The position numbers were made by a program, and so were the translations under genes. The notes beneath the pieces were generated by a model, which was not told the origin of the DNA, made no database searches, and saw only the letters and a program-made list of their open reading frames with translations. Positions 8,117 to 17,165 of a DNA stretch of 64,000 nt are shown one piece after another (positions within the stretch are counted from its first letter, which is position 1; every line of letters begins with the position of its first letter). Source of the stretch: Streptomyces humicola (GTDB lineage Bacteria > Actinomycetota > Actinomycetes > Streptomycetales > Streptomycetaceae). The stretch lies in contig NZ_JANFNG010000031.1 in assembly GCF_024436035.1 (NCBI RefSeq), forward strand, positions 1 through 64,000. The letters run 5' to 3'.

Positions 8117-8887
8117 TCAGCTGAACAGGGGCCGGAACGCACCCGATCCGACGCTCGCGCCCACCGCCAGTGCGGCGAGCGCACACGCCCCGGCCACCAG
8201 AGCCGCGTCCGCGCGCACAAACCGTTGTGTGCGGGCGCTCGTACGACGGGCTCCCGAGTCGAAGCCACGTGCGTCCATCGCCGTGGCCAGGCGCGTACCG
8301 CGCCGTATCGCACCCACCAGCAGAGTGAAGGAGGCCGAGGCGAACAGCCTCAGCCGGGCGACCGGGTTGCGGCCCCCTTCAACGCCGCGCGCGCGCCGCG
8401 CGGCGTTGATCAGTCGCCACTCGTCGCCGAGCAGGGGCACCAACCGCCATGCGGCCAGCGTGCCGATGGCGAAGCGCGGCGACACCCTGGCGTTCTGCAC
8501 CAGCGCGTCGGCGAGGTCCGTCGGGTCGGTGGTGGCGAAGACGAGGACGCCGGGGAGGGCCACCGCGAGCAGCCGCAGCCCCAGCGCGAGTGCCGAGGCG
8601 ACGATGTGCTCGCGCTCCGCCGCGAAGAGCAGCAGCGTGACCTCGGCGCCGGCGACGCTGATCAGCAGGGGCCACATCCGGCGCGCCAGCGCACCGTACC
8701 GGATCCCGAAGAACGGTACGGCGAACAGCTCGACGACGAGCGCCACGGCAGGCCCCACCGGGTCGAGGCTGACGACGAGAGCAAGCGCGAGGACCGCCGC
8801 CGCGCCCAGTTTGGCCACCGGATTGCGGCGGGCGAGCGGCGCGTTCCGGTCGGCGATCGGTGCCATACGGCCGGCCACGGCCATCAC
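8117..8887 (-). CDS. ECF transporter T component (EcfT/CbiQ family)
   Basis: A 256-aa transmembrane coupling subunit. Both coupling-helix motifs of the family are recognisable, AARRARG (near residue 165) and AMDARGFDSGARR (near 207), between groups of hydrophobic helices. It links the S component YkoE to the fused ATPase. The GTG start at 8887 overlaps the ATPase stop as GTGA, so the two are translationally coupled. ATG at 8884 is an equally possible start. It is the last gene of the TPP-controlled operon. Confidence 0.85.
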   Translation of the reverse strand: MMAVAGRMAPIADRNAPLARRNPVAKLGAAAVLALALVVSLDPVGPAVALVVELFAVPFFGIRYGALARRMWPLLISVAGAEVTLLLFAAEREHIVASALALGLRLLAVALPGVLVFATTDPTDLADALVQNARVSPRFAIGTLAAWRLVPLLGDEWRLINAARRARGVEGGRNPVARLRLFASASFTLLVGAIRRGTRLATAMDARGFDSGARRTSARTQRFVRADAALVAGACALAALAVGASVGSGAFRPLFS

Positions 8888-10293
8888 ACGGCCGCCAGTC
8901 GCCGTACGCCCAGGCGCAGTTCGCGGGCGCCCAGTGCGGCACAGAAGTCCGGGTCGTGGGTGACGGCGACGACACCGTGCCCCTCATCGCGCAACTGCGC
9001 GAGCAGCACCACCAGTTCGCTCCAGGTCCGGCGGTCCTGCCCGAAGGTGGGCTCGTCGAGGACGAGCAGCCGCGGCGCCGCGGCGAGTGCGGTGGCGACG
9101 GAGAGGCGGCGTTGCTCGCCGCCGGAGAGCGTGTGCGGATTGGCCTCGGCGAGCGCGTCGAGGCGCAGACGGCCGAGGAGTTCGTCGACGCGCGCCGCTT
9201 CCGCTCCGCCGAGCGCGAGCTCGTCCCGTACCTTCGCCGTTACGAACTGGTGCCCCGGGTTCTGGAAGACCGAGCCGATGCGTGCCGCCAGGGCTCGGGC
9301 GCGCCACTTGTGCGGGGGCATGGCGTCGTCCGCGCCCGCCAGTGCACCCGTGGCCTCGACCCGTCCGCCGCCGGGGACGAGCAGCCCGCCGAGCATCAGC
9401 GCGAGTGTCGACTTGCCGACACCGTTGGGTCCGACGACGGCCATTGCCTCGGCCGCCCGTACGGTCACCTCGGGAAGGGCATCCGCGGTGAACACCGGCT
9501 CATGGGTGAGCGACCGGGCGTGCAGCAGTGGCTCGCCGGCCGGCACCCGGGGTGGGTGCGCCGGGACCGGGTGGCCCGGCACCCATACGCCGTCCGCGGC
9601 GAGCCGTTCGCCGTGCTCGGCGAAGATGCGAGCGGGCGGGCCGTCGGCACGGATCCCGCCGCCGGGTTCGAGGACGATCACCCGGTCGAGCTGGGAGGTG
9701 AGTTCGGCGATCCGGTGCTCGACCACGATCTGCGTGGTCCCGTCGATCCCGGCGAGCACCTCGCGGACGAGCGCGGCACCGGCCGGGTCGAGGTTGGCGG
9801 TCGGCTCGTCGAGCAGCAGCAGCCCGGGTCCGGTGACCAGCGCACCGGCGAGCGCGAGCCGTTGCTGCTCGCCGCCGGAGAGCGCGTGGGTGCGCCGCTC
9901 GTACGGGTACGGGAACCGCACGCGCCGCAGCGCGTCCTCGACCAGCGGCCGGATGAGTTCGCCGGGTGTGCCGCGGTTCTCCAGGCCGAAGGCGACGTCG
10001 TCGCCGGCACGCTCCATGACCAGCTGGGACTGTGGGTCCTGGAAGACCATGGCGATCCGGTCGCGGACCGCGCGCGGCTCCTCACCGTCGATCTCGACGG
10101 TTCCCTCACGCTCGCCTGATTCCGGCGGCAGCAGGCCGGCGAGCGCGGCGAGCAGGGTCGACTTGCCCGCTCCCGAGGGGCCGAGCAGAGCCACCCGCTC
10201 GCCGTCCGCGATCTCCAGGTCGACGCCGCGCACCGCCCAGCGGCGGCGCCCGGCGTGCCGGTGGCCGAAACCGCGCAGTCGTACGGTGCTCAT
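8884..10293 (-). CDS. ECF transporter ATPase, two nucleotide-binding domains fused
   Basis: A 469-aa protein carrying both EcfA-type ATPase domains in one chain. The first has GPSGAGKST, Q-loop VFQDP, signature LSGGEQQRL and Walker B LLLLDEPTANLD. The second, from about 250, has GPNGVGKST, VFQNP, LSGGEQRRL and LLVLDEPTFGQD. All catalytic residues look intact. In group I ECF systems these are usually two genes, and the fusion is common in actinobacterial YkoE/YkoD systems. It energises uptake of a thiamine precursor (HMP) or thiamine, as judged from YkoE and the upstream riboswitch. Confidence 0.9.
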   Translation of the reverse strand: MSTVRLRGFGHRHAGRRRWAVRGVDLEIADGERVALLGPSGAGKSTLLAALAGLLPPESGEREGTVEIDGEEPRAVRDRIAMVFQDPQSQLVMERAGDDVAFGLENRGTPGELIRPLVEDALRRVRFPYPYERRTHALSGGEQQRLALAGALVTGPGLLLLDEPTANLDPAGAALVREVLAGIDGTTQIVVEHRIAELTSQLDRVIVLEPGGGIRADGPPARIFAEHGERLAADGVWVPGHPVPAHPPRVPAGEPLLHARSLTHEPVFTADALPEVTVRAAEAMAVVGPNGVGKSTLALMLGGLLVPGGGRVEATGALAGADDAMPPHKWRARALAARIGSVFQNPGHQFVTAKVRDELALGGAEAARVDELLGRLRLDALAEANPHTLSGGEQRRLSVATALAAAPRLLVLDEPTFGQDRRTWSELVVLLAQLRDEGHGVVAVTHDPDFCAALGARELRLGVRRLAAV

Positions 10294-10309
10294 CGTGCGC
10301 GTCGCCGGC

Positions 10310-10909
10310 TCAGACCGCGGCGCGCTCGCGGCCGGACGGGAACGGGTCCAGCGCTCCGGTCTGGGCGAGGGACTTGGTGAGCGCGAGGCTGCCGAGCCCG
10401 GCGACGACGGCGGAGCTGACGACCACGATCGCGGCGTAGATCAGCTGCCAGGCGGTCGAGTTGGAGGCGTAGTAGAGCGCGTTGTCGAGCAGCGAGGCCG
10501 CCACTCCCGCGAGCGCCCCTCCCGCGACGGCGGTCGGCCAGCGCCACACCCGGTAGCCGGTGAAGGCGAAGCCGAACTCGCCCGCCATGCCCTGCAGCAC
10601 CCCGTAGAGCAGGGTGACCAGGCCCCACGGCGAACCGAAGAGGGTGGCGACGGAGGCGGCCACCAGTTCGCAGAAGATGCCGGCTCCCGGCTTGCGTATG
10701 ACGAGGGGGCCGAGGACGGCCGGGATGAGCCAGACACCGTAGATCACGGCGCGCCCGGGCAGCGGGATGACGCTCGCGGCGCCGTCCCACAGGGCGTTCC
10801 ACGCCCAGAAGATGACGCCGAACGCGGCGCCGATGACGGCCGCGACGACGATGTCGACAGTTCTCCACCGGTTGGCGGACGTGGCTGTGCTCTGCGAATT
10901 GGCCTGCAT
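10310..10909 (-). CDS. ykoE: ECF transporter S component, YkoE family (thiamine/HMP)
   Basis: A 199-aa substrate-binding membrane subunit with six predicted helices. It matches the YkoE family in the opening helix (VVAAVIGAAFGVIFWAWNALWD) and in the conserved GLVTLLYGVLQGMAGEFGFAF segment. YkoE proteins bind thiamine or its pyrimidine precursor. The gene begins 7 bp after the TPP aptamer, and its ribosome site GGGAG lies inside the aptamer's 3' strand, so translation should fall when thiamine pyrophosphate is abundant. It is followed after 16 bp by the fused ATPase. Confidence 0.9.
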   Translation of the reverse strand: MQANSQSTATSANRWRTVDIVVAAVIGAAFGVIFWAWNALWDGAASVIPLPGRAVIYGVWLIPAVLGPLVIRKPGAGIFCELVAASVATLFGSPWGLVTLLYGVLQGMAGEFGFAFTGYRVWRWPTAVAGGALAGVAASLLDNALYYASNSTAWQLIYAAIVVVSSAVVAGLGSLALTKSLAQTGALDPFPSGRERAAV

Positions 10910-10915
10910 GGCCGA

Positions 10916-11002
10916 ACTCCCTACGCCGGTACGAGCCGGATCAGGTTCGAGGGTCTGCGGCCCCGGGCCGCACTCTCAGCGCTTCGCGCGCTCCCCTGTC
11001 GG
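10916..11002 (-). promoter_or_regulatory. TPP (thi-box) riboswitch
   Basis: Read on the minus strand, the conserved thi-box parts follow in order: CAGGGGAGC near the 5' end, GCTGAGAGTGCGG, CCGCAGACCCTCGAACCTGA, TCCGGCT and TACCGGCGTAGGGAG at the 3' end. The ribosome site of ykoE (10922-10917) is the last part of the aptamer and there is no terminator hairpin. This fits control of translation initiation rather than of termination. Confidence 0.95.
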
Positions 11003-11060
11003 ACTGTATATTTGTGCGAATCTACGATATCAGCGGGCTGCAAATCCCTGGCGGGCGGTC

Positions 11061-12167
11061 TCAGCTTTCGGACGCGGCGAGTTGGCCGCAGGCCCCGTCG
11101 ATCTCCTGGCCGCGGGTGTCCCGGACGGTAACGGGCACCCCGTGGTGCTCCAGCGCGCGGACGAATGCCTTCTCGTCCTCGGGGCGAGAGGCCGTCCACT
11201 TCGAGCCGGGCGTGGGGTTGAGCGGGATCAGGTTGACGTGCACCCGGTGGCCTTTGAGCAGCCGCCCGAGCAGGTCGGCGCGCCACGCCTGGTCGTTGAT
11301 GTCCTTGATCAGTGCGTACTCGACGGAGATCCGGCGGCCCGACACCTCGGCGTAGTGCCAGGCGGCGTCGAGCACCTCGCGGACCTTCCAGCGGGTGTTG
11401 ACGGGCACGAGGGTGTCGCGCAGCTCGTCGTCGGGCGCGTGGAGGGAGACCGCGAGACGGCACTTGAAGCCCTCGTCGGCGAAGCGCAGCATCGCCGGGA
11501 CGAGGCCGACGGTGGAGACGGTGATACCGCGCTGGGAGAGCCCGAGGCCGTCCGGCTCGGGGTCGGTGAGGCGGCGGATGGCGCCGACGACGCGGTTGTA
11601 GTTGGCGAGCGGCTCGCCCATGCCCATGAAGACGATGTTGTTCAGGCGGGCCGCGCCGCCCGGGATCTCCCCATCCCGGAGGGATCGCATGCCCGCGACG
11701 ATCTGGTGCACGATCTCGGCGGTCGACAGGTTCCGGGTGAGGCCGGCCTGTCCGGTGGCGCAGAACGGGCAGTTCATGCCGCAGCCGGCCTGCGAGCTGA
11801 TGCACATGGTGACCCGGTCCGGGTAGCGCATCAGGACGGACTCCACGAGTGTGCCGTCGAAGAGCCGCCACAGCGTCTTGCGGGTGGTGTCGTTGTCGCA
11901 GGAGATGTGCCGTACCACCGACATCAGCTCGGGCAGCAGGCCGTCGGCGAGCTTCTCGCGCGCCGCGGCCGGGATGTCGGTCCAGCTCGCCGGGTCGTCC
12001 GCGTACCGCGCGAAGTAGTGCTGCGAGAGCTGCTTGGCGCGAAACGGCTTCTCGCCGAGGCCCGCCACGGCGTCGCGGCGCTCGGCGGGGGTGAGGTCGG
12101 CGAGATGCCGCGGGGGCTTCCTGGCTCCGCGCGGCACAGCGAAAGTGAGTTCTCCGGGCTGAGGCAT
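11061..12167 (-). CDS. rlmN: 23S rRNA (adenine-2503-C2)-methyltransferase RlmN
   Basis: A 368-aa radical SAM enzyme that methylates A2503 of 23S rRNA and A37 of some tRNAs. The iron-sulfur motif CX3CX2C reads CGMNCPFC (near residue 132), and the GxGEP-like SAM motif reads [10 protein letters not shown]. The N-terminal accessory domain contains [14 protein letters not shown], and the catalytic C-terminal cysteine lies near the end ([12 protein letters not shown]). Length is normal for the family. It reads leftwards from a start 28 bp after cdsA and probably belongs to the frr-cdsA-rlmN transcript. Confidence 0.95.
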   Translation of the reverse strand: MPQPGELTFAVPRGARKPPRHLADLTPAERRDAVAGLGEKPFRAKQLSQHYFARYADDPASWTDIPAAAREKLADGLLPELMSVVRHISCDNDTTRKTLWRLFDGTLVESVLMRYPDRVTMCISSQAGCGMNCPFCATGQAGLTRNLSTAEIVHQIVAGMRSLRDGEIPGGAARLNNIVFMGMGEPLANYNRVVGAIRRLTDPEPDGLGLSQRGITVSTVGLVPAMLRFADEGFKCRLAVSLHAPDDELRDTLVPVNTRWKVREVLDAAWHYAEVSGRRISVEYALIKDINDQAWRADLLGRLLKGHRVHVNLIPLNPTPGSKWTASRPEDEKAFVRALEHHGVPVTVRDTRGQEIDGACGQLAASES

Positions 12168-12195
12168 GGTCGTACCAGTGTCGCAGACGCCCGGG

Positions 12196-13230
12196 TCAGC
12201 CCGAGCCGACGAAGATCACCAGCAGCAGCCAGACCACGGGTGCGGTGGGCAGCAGCGAGTCGAGGCGGTCCATCAGCCCGCCGTGGCCCGGCAGCAGGGT
12301 GCCCATGTCCTTGATGCCCAGGTCACGCTTGATCATGGATTCGAGCAGGTCGCCCAGGGTCGCGCTGGCCGCGACGCCGAGGCCGAGCAGCAGGCCCTGC
12401 CACCAGGAACCGTGGTGGATCAGGTACTGCATGCACAGCGCACCGGCTGCCATCGCGAAGGTGACCGCGCCGATCAGGCCCTCGCGGGTCTTGCCCGGGC
12501 TGATGCGCGGGGCGAGCTTGTGTCGGCCGAAGCGCCAGCCGACGGCGTAGGCGCCGGTGTCGCTGACGACGGTGAGCAGGAGGAAGACGAAGACCCGCCA
12601 CGGACCGTCGTCCGCGGCGAGCATCATCGACACGAAGGTCGCGAGGAACGGCACGTAGAAGGCGGCGAAGACACCTGCGGTGACATCCCGCAGATAGTTC
12701 TCCGGTGCCTCGGTCATCCGCCACACCATGACCGCCAGCACGGTGAGTGCCATCGCCACCCACGCGCCCTCGGCGTCCCGCAGATATCCGGCGACGACCA
12801 TCGCCGTACCGCCGACGGCCAGAGGCACCAGCGGCACCTTGATCTGCTTGCGCTCCTCCAGACGGCTGGTCAGCTCCCACAGGCCGACGACGACGGCGGC
12901 CGCGACGACCACGACGAACAGGCTCTTCACCACGAAGAGCGAGGCGAGGATGACCACGCCCAGTCCGAGGCCGACGCCTATCGCGGCGCGCAGGTTGCGG
13001 CCCGCCTGCTTCTTGCTCTTGTCCGTCGTCTTCGCGCGGGGGCCGGGCACCGGGGACTCCCCGGGTTTCCCGCCTTCGGCGTCCGGTACTGGTGGCATGC
13101 GTCGAGTCTGCGCCGTCCTGTGGTCGTCGGCCGCCTCGATGCCGTCGTACGCGGGACCGGGGGCAGGCTGCTGCTCGGGGGCTCCCCAATAGCCAGTGCC
13201 CGGCGGAGCCCCCCGCGAAGAGTCGTTCAT
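12196..13230 (-). CDS. cdsA: Phosphatidate cytidylyltransferase CdsA
   Basis: A 344-aa membrane enzyme that makes CDP-diacylglycerol for phospholipid synthesis. The CDP-diacylglycerol synthase signature is seen as [35 protein letters not shown] and [19 protein letters not shown], in the C-terminal half. About eight helices follow a long cytoplasmic N-terminal extension (residues 1-75) rich in proline and charge. The ATG overlaps the frr stop as TGATG, so the two are coupled. The extreme 5' end of the gene contains a GGGGGCTCC/GGAGCCCCC inverted repeat (13177-13213) translated as part of the extension. Confidence 0.93.
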   Translation of the reverse strand: MNDSSRGAPPGTGYWGAPEQQPAPGPAYDGIEAADDHRTAQTRRMPPVPDAEGGKPGESPVPGPRAKTTDKSKKQAGRNLRAAIGVGLGLGVVILASLFVVKSLFVVVVAAAVVVGLWELTSRLEERKQIKVPLVPLAVGGTAMVVAGYLRDAEGAWVAMALTVLAVMVWRMTEAPENYLRDVTAGVFAAFYVPFLATFVSMMLAADDGPWRVFVFLLLTVVSDTGAYAVGWRFGRHKLAPRISPGKTREGLIGAVTFAMAAGALCMQYLIHHGSWWQGLLLGLGVAASATLGDLLESMIKRDLGIKDMGTLLPGHGGLMDRLDSLLPTAPVVWLLLVIFVGSG

Positions 13231-13787
13231 CAGACCTCGAGCAGCTCGGCTTCCTTGTGCTTGAGCAGCTCGTCGACCTGGGCCACGTACTTGGCCGTGG
13301 TGTCCTCGAGCTCCTTCTCGGCGCGGCGCACCTCGTCCTCGCCGGTCTCGCCGTCCTTGATGAGCTTGTCCAGGGTCTCCTTGGCCTTGCGGCGCACGCT
13401 GCGGATCGAGACGCGGGCGTCCTCCGCCTTGTGCTTGGCCACCTTGATGTACTCCTTGCGGCGCTCCTCGGTCAGCTGCGGGAACACCACCCGGATGATG
13501 TTGCCGTCGTTCGACGGGTTGACGCCGAGGTCGGAGTCGCGGATCGCGGTCTCGATGGCGCGCAGCGAGCTCTTGTCGAACGGGGTCACGATCGCCATGC
13601 GCGGCTCGGGCACCGAGAACGACGCCATCTGGTTGATGGGCGTCATCGTGCCGTAGTACTCGGCCACGATCTTGTTGAACATCGCCGGGTGGGCACGGCC
13701 CGTACGGATCGCGGCGAAGTCCTCCTTGGCGACCACGACCGCCTTTTCCATCTTCTCCTCGGCCTCGAGGAGGGTCTCTTCGATCAC
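13230..13787 (-). CDS. frr: Ribosome recycling factor
   Basis: A 185-aa protein, the usual RRF length. It splits post-termination ribosomes together with EF-G. Family sequence is clear ([49 protein letters not shown]), ending in the coiled-coil arm. The reading frame is open upstream to 13880. GTG at 13787 is preferred because AGGAG lies 6 bp before it and it gives the standard length. ATG at 13790 is one codon earlier and has a tighter spacing. cdsA follows with overlapping stop and start. Confidence 0.95.
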   Translation of the reverse strand: MIEETLLEAEEKMEKAVVVAKEDFAAIRTGRAHPAMFNKIVAEYYGTMTPINQMASFSVPEPRMAIVTPFDKSSLRAIETAIRDSDLGVNPSNDGNIIRVVFPQLTEERRKEYIKVAKHKAEDARVSIRSVRRKAKETLDKLIKDGETGEDEVRRAEKELEDTTAKYVAQVDELLKHKEAELLEV

Positions 13788-13948
13788 CATGTGCTCCTGC
13801 GTCAATTGAGTTCGCAGAGCCTCGCCCCTGCGCGCGTCTTCCCTGCTTATTACGTCTTGGTGTTGTGCGTCATCCTGCACGGTGTCGAACCGGCAGCGTG
13901 TTGTCCATCCCCGTACCGGGCCCTTCGGCCGGAGCGGAGTTGTCGTTC

Positions 13949-14740
13949 TCAGTCCCGCGTGCCGTGCTCGCTCACCAGCGTGCCGATCTTCTCACCCTTC
14001 ACCGCGCGGGCGATGTTGCCCGGGGTGAGGAGCTCGAAGACCAGGATGGGGAGCTTGTTGTCCCGGCACAGCGTGATCGCGGTGGCGTCCGCGACCTTCA
14101 GGTCGCGGGTGATCACCTCGCCGTATTCGAGGGCGTCGAACTTGACGGCGTCGGGATTGACCTTGGGATCGGAGTCGTAGACTCCGTCGACACCGTTCTT
14201 GCCCATCAGCAGGCCCTGCGCGTGGATTTCGAGGGCGCGCTGCGCGGCGGTGGTGTCGGTGGAGAAGTACGGCATCCCCATGCCGGCGCCGAAGATGACG
14301 ACGCGGCCCTTCTCCAGGTGGCGTACGGCACGCAGCGGGATGTACGGCTCCGCGACCTGGCCCATGGTGATGGCGGTCTGCACCCGCGTTTCGATGCCCT
14401 CCTTCTCCAGGAAGTCCTGGAGGGCGAGGCAGTTCATGACGGTGCCGAGCATGCCCATGTAGTCGGAGCGGGCCCGGTCCATGCCGCGCGTCTGCAGTTC
14501 CGCACCGCGGAAGAAGTTGCCGCCACCGATCACGAGCGCCATCTCGGCGCCGTCCCGGACGACCGCCGCGATCTCGCGGGCCATGGCGTGCACGACGTCG
14601 GGATCGACACCGAGTCCCCCGCCTCCGGCGAACGCCTCACCGGACAGCTTCAGCAGGAACCGCCGTGGGCTTCTGCGGTCGCTGCGGCTGCCGCCTTTGA
14701 CGGCCTGGTCGGCCTTGTCGTTATGGGCGTCCTGATCCAT
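13949..14740 (-). CDS. pyrH: UMP kinase PyrH
   Basis: A 263-aa amino-acid-kinase-fold enzyme phosphorylating UMP to UDP for pyrimidine nucleotide supply. Motifs include LLKLSGEAF near the start, IGGGNFFRG, and the C-terminal [18 protein letters not shown]. It carries a lysine- and asparagine-containing N-terminal extension of about 28 residues, longer than E. coli PyrH. ATG at 14740 is chosen because GAGGAG precedes it by 6 bp. The gene sits between frr and tsf, but a strong hairpin separates it from tsf, so it probably has its own promoter in that gap. Confidence 0.95.
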   Translation of the reverse strand: MDQDAHNDKADQAVKGGSRSDRRSPRRFLLKLSGEAFAGGGGLGVDPDVVHAMAREIAAVVRDGAEMALVIGGGNFFRGAELQTRGMDRARSDYMGMLGTVMNCLALQDFLEKEGIETRVQTAITMGQVAEPYIPLRAVRHLEKGRVVIFGAGMGMPYFSTDTTAAQRALEIHAQGLLMGKNGVDGVYDSDPKVNPDAVKFDALEYGEVITRDLKVADATAITLCRDNKLPILVFELLTPGNIARAVKGEKIGTLVSEHGTRD

Positions 14741-14764
14741 GGGGTTCTCCTCGTGCACGTACGA

Positions 14765-14817
14765 AGGAGGCCATTGCCGTGGGTCCTTGATCGTTCCCTC
14801 TGCGGCAATGGCCTCCT
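14765..14817 (-). terminator. Hairpin between tsf and pyrH
   Basis: A perfect 15-bp stem (AGGAGGCCATTGCCG 14765-14779 with 14803-14817) with a 23-nt loop, located between tsf and pyrH in the direction of transcription. It can end or attenuate the rpsB-tsf transcript. Confidence 0.75.
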
Positions 14818-14894
14818 CGTCACCTCTGCAGCCGACCGGCGCGAGGTCGGCCGCATTCGACCCTATCGGGGTCGACGGTCATTCGCTGCCGTGC

Positions 14895-15746
14895 TCAGAC
14901 ACCGACGCGGAAGCGGGCGAAACGCTTGAGCGTGACACCGGCCTCCTCGAGCACCTTCTGCACGGACTTCTTGTTGTCCTTGGCAAACGGCTGGTCGAGC
15001 AGCACGTTCTCCTTGAAGAAGCCGGTGACCCGGCCCTCCACGATCTTCGGCAGGGCGGCCTCGGGCTTGCCCTCCTCGCGCGCGGTGGCCTCGGCGACGC
15101 GGCGCTCGTTCTCGACCGTCTCGGCCGGGATCTCCTCGCGGGAGAGGAACTTCGGCGCGAAGGCGGCAATGTGCTGCGCGATGTCCTTGGCGACCGCCGC
15201 TGCTGCCTCCTCCGTGGCGGTCCCCTTGTCCAGCTCGACCAGGACGCCCACCTGCGGCGGCAGGTCCGGGCTGGTGCGGTGCAGGTAGGAGGCGACGAAA
15301 CCGTCGGTGAACTGCGCGAAGCGGCTCAGCACGATCTTCTCGCCGAGGGTGGCGTTCGCCTCGTCGACGAAGGCCTGGACGGTCTTGCCGCTCTCGATCT
15401 CGGAGGCGAGCAGCGCATCGAGGTCGGCCGGCTTGGTCGCGGCGACGTGCTTGGCGATGGTCTCGGCGACCTCGACGAACTTGTCGCCCTTGGCGACGAA
15501 GTCGGTCTCGCAGTTGAGCTCGACCAGCACACCGGCCTTGCCGCCCTCGATGAGGGAGACGACCGCGCCGTTGGTGGCGCTGCGGCCCTCGCGCTTGGCG
15601 ACGCCCTTCTGGCCCTTGACGCGCAGGATCTCGACGGCCTTGTCGAGGTCGCCTCCAGCCTCGTCCAGCGCCTTCTTGCAGTCCATCATGCCGGCGCCGG
15701 TGCTCTCGCGGAGCTTCTTGACGTCGGCGGCGGTGAAGTTCGCCAT
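14895..15746 (-). CDS. tsf: Elongation factor Ts
   Basis: A 283-aa nucleotide exchange factor for EF-Tu. The N-terminal UBA-like domain with [19 protein letters not shown] and the core with [14 protein letters not shown] are diagnostic. The C-terminal half contains the dimerisation and coiled-coil region and ends RFARFRVGV. It follows rpsB by about 157 bp, the usual rpsB-tsf pair. That gap holds repeated TACCGG and two adjacent CCGTACGGT units (15879-15896) but no obvious terminator. Confidence 0.96.
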   Translation of the reverse strand: MANFTAADVKKLRESTGAGMMDCKKALDEAGGDLDKAVEILRVKGQKGVAKREGRSATNGAVVSLIEGGKAGVLVELNCETDFVAKGDKFVEVAETIAKHVAATKPADLDALLASEIESGKTVQAFVDEANATLGEKIVLSRFAQFTDGFVASYLHRTSPDLPPQVGVLVELDKGTATEEAAAAVAKDIAQHIAAFAPKFLSREEIPAETVENERRVAEATAREEGKPEAALPKIVEGRVTGFFKENVLLDQPFAKDNKKSVQKVLEEAGVTLKRFARFRVGV

Positions 15747-15903
15747 GGTCAGTGAATCTCTTCTCGAAAAGTCGGTGGTCGTCTACCGGTGATCTACCGG
15801 CACTACCGCGTTGTACCGCGACCGGCAGCGGGGGCCGGGCTCATCGAGCCGCGAGTCCGTCCCCCGCCGTCTTTCGCCGTACGGTCCGTACGGTGGGTGC
15901 GGT

Positions 15904-16797
15904 TCAGGCCTTGTCGGACTCGTCGGCGGCCGGGGCCTCGGCGGCGGGCGCCTCCGCAGCAGCGGCCTCGCCCTGCTCCTCGGCCTTGTCCTCGGCCTTG
16001 TCCTCGGTCTTCTCCTCGTCCTTGGCCTTCTCGCCCACGAGCAGGTCGCGCTCCCACTCGGCCAGCGGCTCGGCCGGGGCGGCCTTGCCCTCGCCAGCGG
16101 CGGCGCCGGAGCGGGCGATGAGGCCCTCGGCGACGGCGTCGGCAATCACACGGGTGAGGAGGGTGACGGAGCGGATCGCGTCGTCGTTGCCCGGGATCTT
16201 GTAGTCGACCTCGTCCGGGTCGCAGTTGGTGTCGAGGATCGCGACGACCGGGATGCGCAGCTTGCGCGCCTCACCGACGGCGATGTGCTCCTTCTTGGTG
16301 TCCACGATCCAGACGGCGCTGGGCACCTTCTGCATGTCGCGGATACCGCCGAGGGTCTTCTCGAGCTTGGCCTTCTCACGCGAGAGGACCAGGAGCTCCT
16401 TCTTGGTCAGACCGGAGCCGGCCACGTCCTCGAGGTCGATCTCCTCGAGCTCCTTGAGGCGCTGCAGGCGCTTGTAGACGGTCGAGAAGTTGGTGAGCAT
16501 GCCGCCCAGCCAGCGCTGGTTGACGTACGGCATGCCGACCCGGGTGGCCTGCTCGGCGATGGCCTCCTGGGCCTGCTTCTTCGTGCCGACGAAGAGGATG
16601 GAACCGCCGTGCGCGACGGTCTCCTTGACGAACTCGTAGGCGCGGTCGATGTACGACAGCGACTGGAGCAGGTCGATGATGTAGATGCCGTTGCGCTCGG
16701 TGAAGATGAAGCGCTTCATCTTCGGGTTCCAACGGCGGGTCTGGTGTCCGAAGTGGACGCCGCTCTCCAGCAGCTCCCGCATCGTGACGACGGCCAT
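15904..16797 (-). CDS. rpsB: 30S ribosomal protein S2
   Basis: A 297-aa protein starting [20 protein letters not shown]. Conserved S2 blocks include [32 protein letters not shown] and [13 protein letters not shown]. After about residue 235 an acidic, alanine- and glutamate-rich tail ([19 protein letters not shown]) is added, as in other Streptomyces S2 proteins. ATG at 16797 has AGGAG upstream, and the longer open frame to 17037 is not needed. It is the first gene of the rpsB-tsf unit. Confidence 0.97.
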   Translation of the reverse strand: MAVVTMRELLESGVHFGHQTRRWNPKMKRFIFTERNGIYIIDLLQSLSYIDRAYEFVKETVAHGGSILFVGTKKQAQEAIAEQATRVGMPYVNQRWLGGMLTNFSTVYKRLQRLKELEEIDLEDVAGSGLTKKELLVLSREKAKLEKTLGGIRDMQKVPSAVWIVDTKKEHIAVGEARKLRIPVVAILDTNCDPDEVDYKIPGNDDAIRSVTLLTRVIADAVAEGLIARSGAAAGEGKAAPAEPLAEWERDLLVGEKAKDEEKTEDKAEDKAEEQGEAAAAEAPAAEAPAADESDKA

Positions 16798-17165
16798 GGC
16801 CGTACTCCTTGGGTACTCGGTTCCGTGGCGGCCGGTCGGCCGCCACTCCTGACACCCCGGCGCGTCGTGCCCCAATGGCCTGTGGAACAGCCTTCGAAGG
16901 ACCGAGAGACGCGGCCGCCGTGGCGGTCGTCCGCTGACAGACGTGACGGATGCGACGGTGGCGGGGCGTGCGAAGTCGACCCGGTGGCCCGGATCGCAAG
17001 GGAAAGTGTACGGGACCCCCGCGGGCCCGGGCGACACGGTGCGTTTTGTACGGGATCACGGCGAACGCCACTCGAATGAGTGGCGAGGTTGTCCACAGTG
17101 TGCAGGTTGTCCACCGATCGAGGCCATGATCCCTGCCGCGGGCGAGGGCGCGGGACCGTGGGGTC
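16798..17165. other. Divergent intergenic region between rpsB and the M23 peptidase gene
   Basis: This 368-bp gap must hold the rpsB promoter and leader. On the minus strand TACACT at about 17010-17005 is a possible -10, but no matching -35 is clear. An inverted repeat GGCGGCC/GGCCGCC lies at about 16827-16842. Two DnaA-box-like sequences sit near the right end. I see no coding frame here. Confidence 0.4.
17089..17115 (+). promoter_or_regulatory. Pair of DnaA-box-like sequences
   Basis: TTGTCCACA at 17089-17097 equals the GC-rich Streptomyces DnaA box consensus. TTGTCCACC at 17107-17115 differs at the last base. They are in direct orientation 18 bp apart (start to start), ending 51 bp before the M23 peptidase ATG. 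The role could be DnaA titration or transcriptional control. Binding is not shown by sequence. Confidence 0.45.

Noticed and set aside
8225-11131. A 968-codon open frame on the plus strand
   Set aside because: It is antisense to the ECF transporter genes and the TPP riboswitch. The translation is low-complexity Arg/Ser/Ala-rich, as expected from a GC-rich shadow frame.
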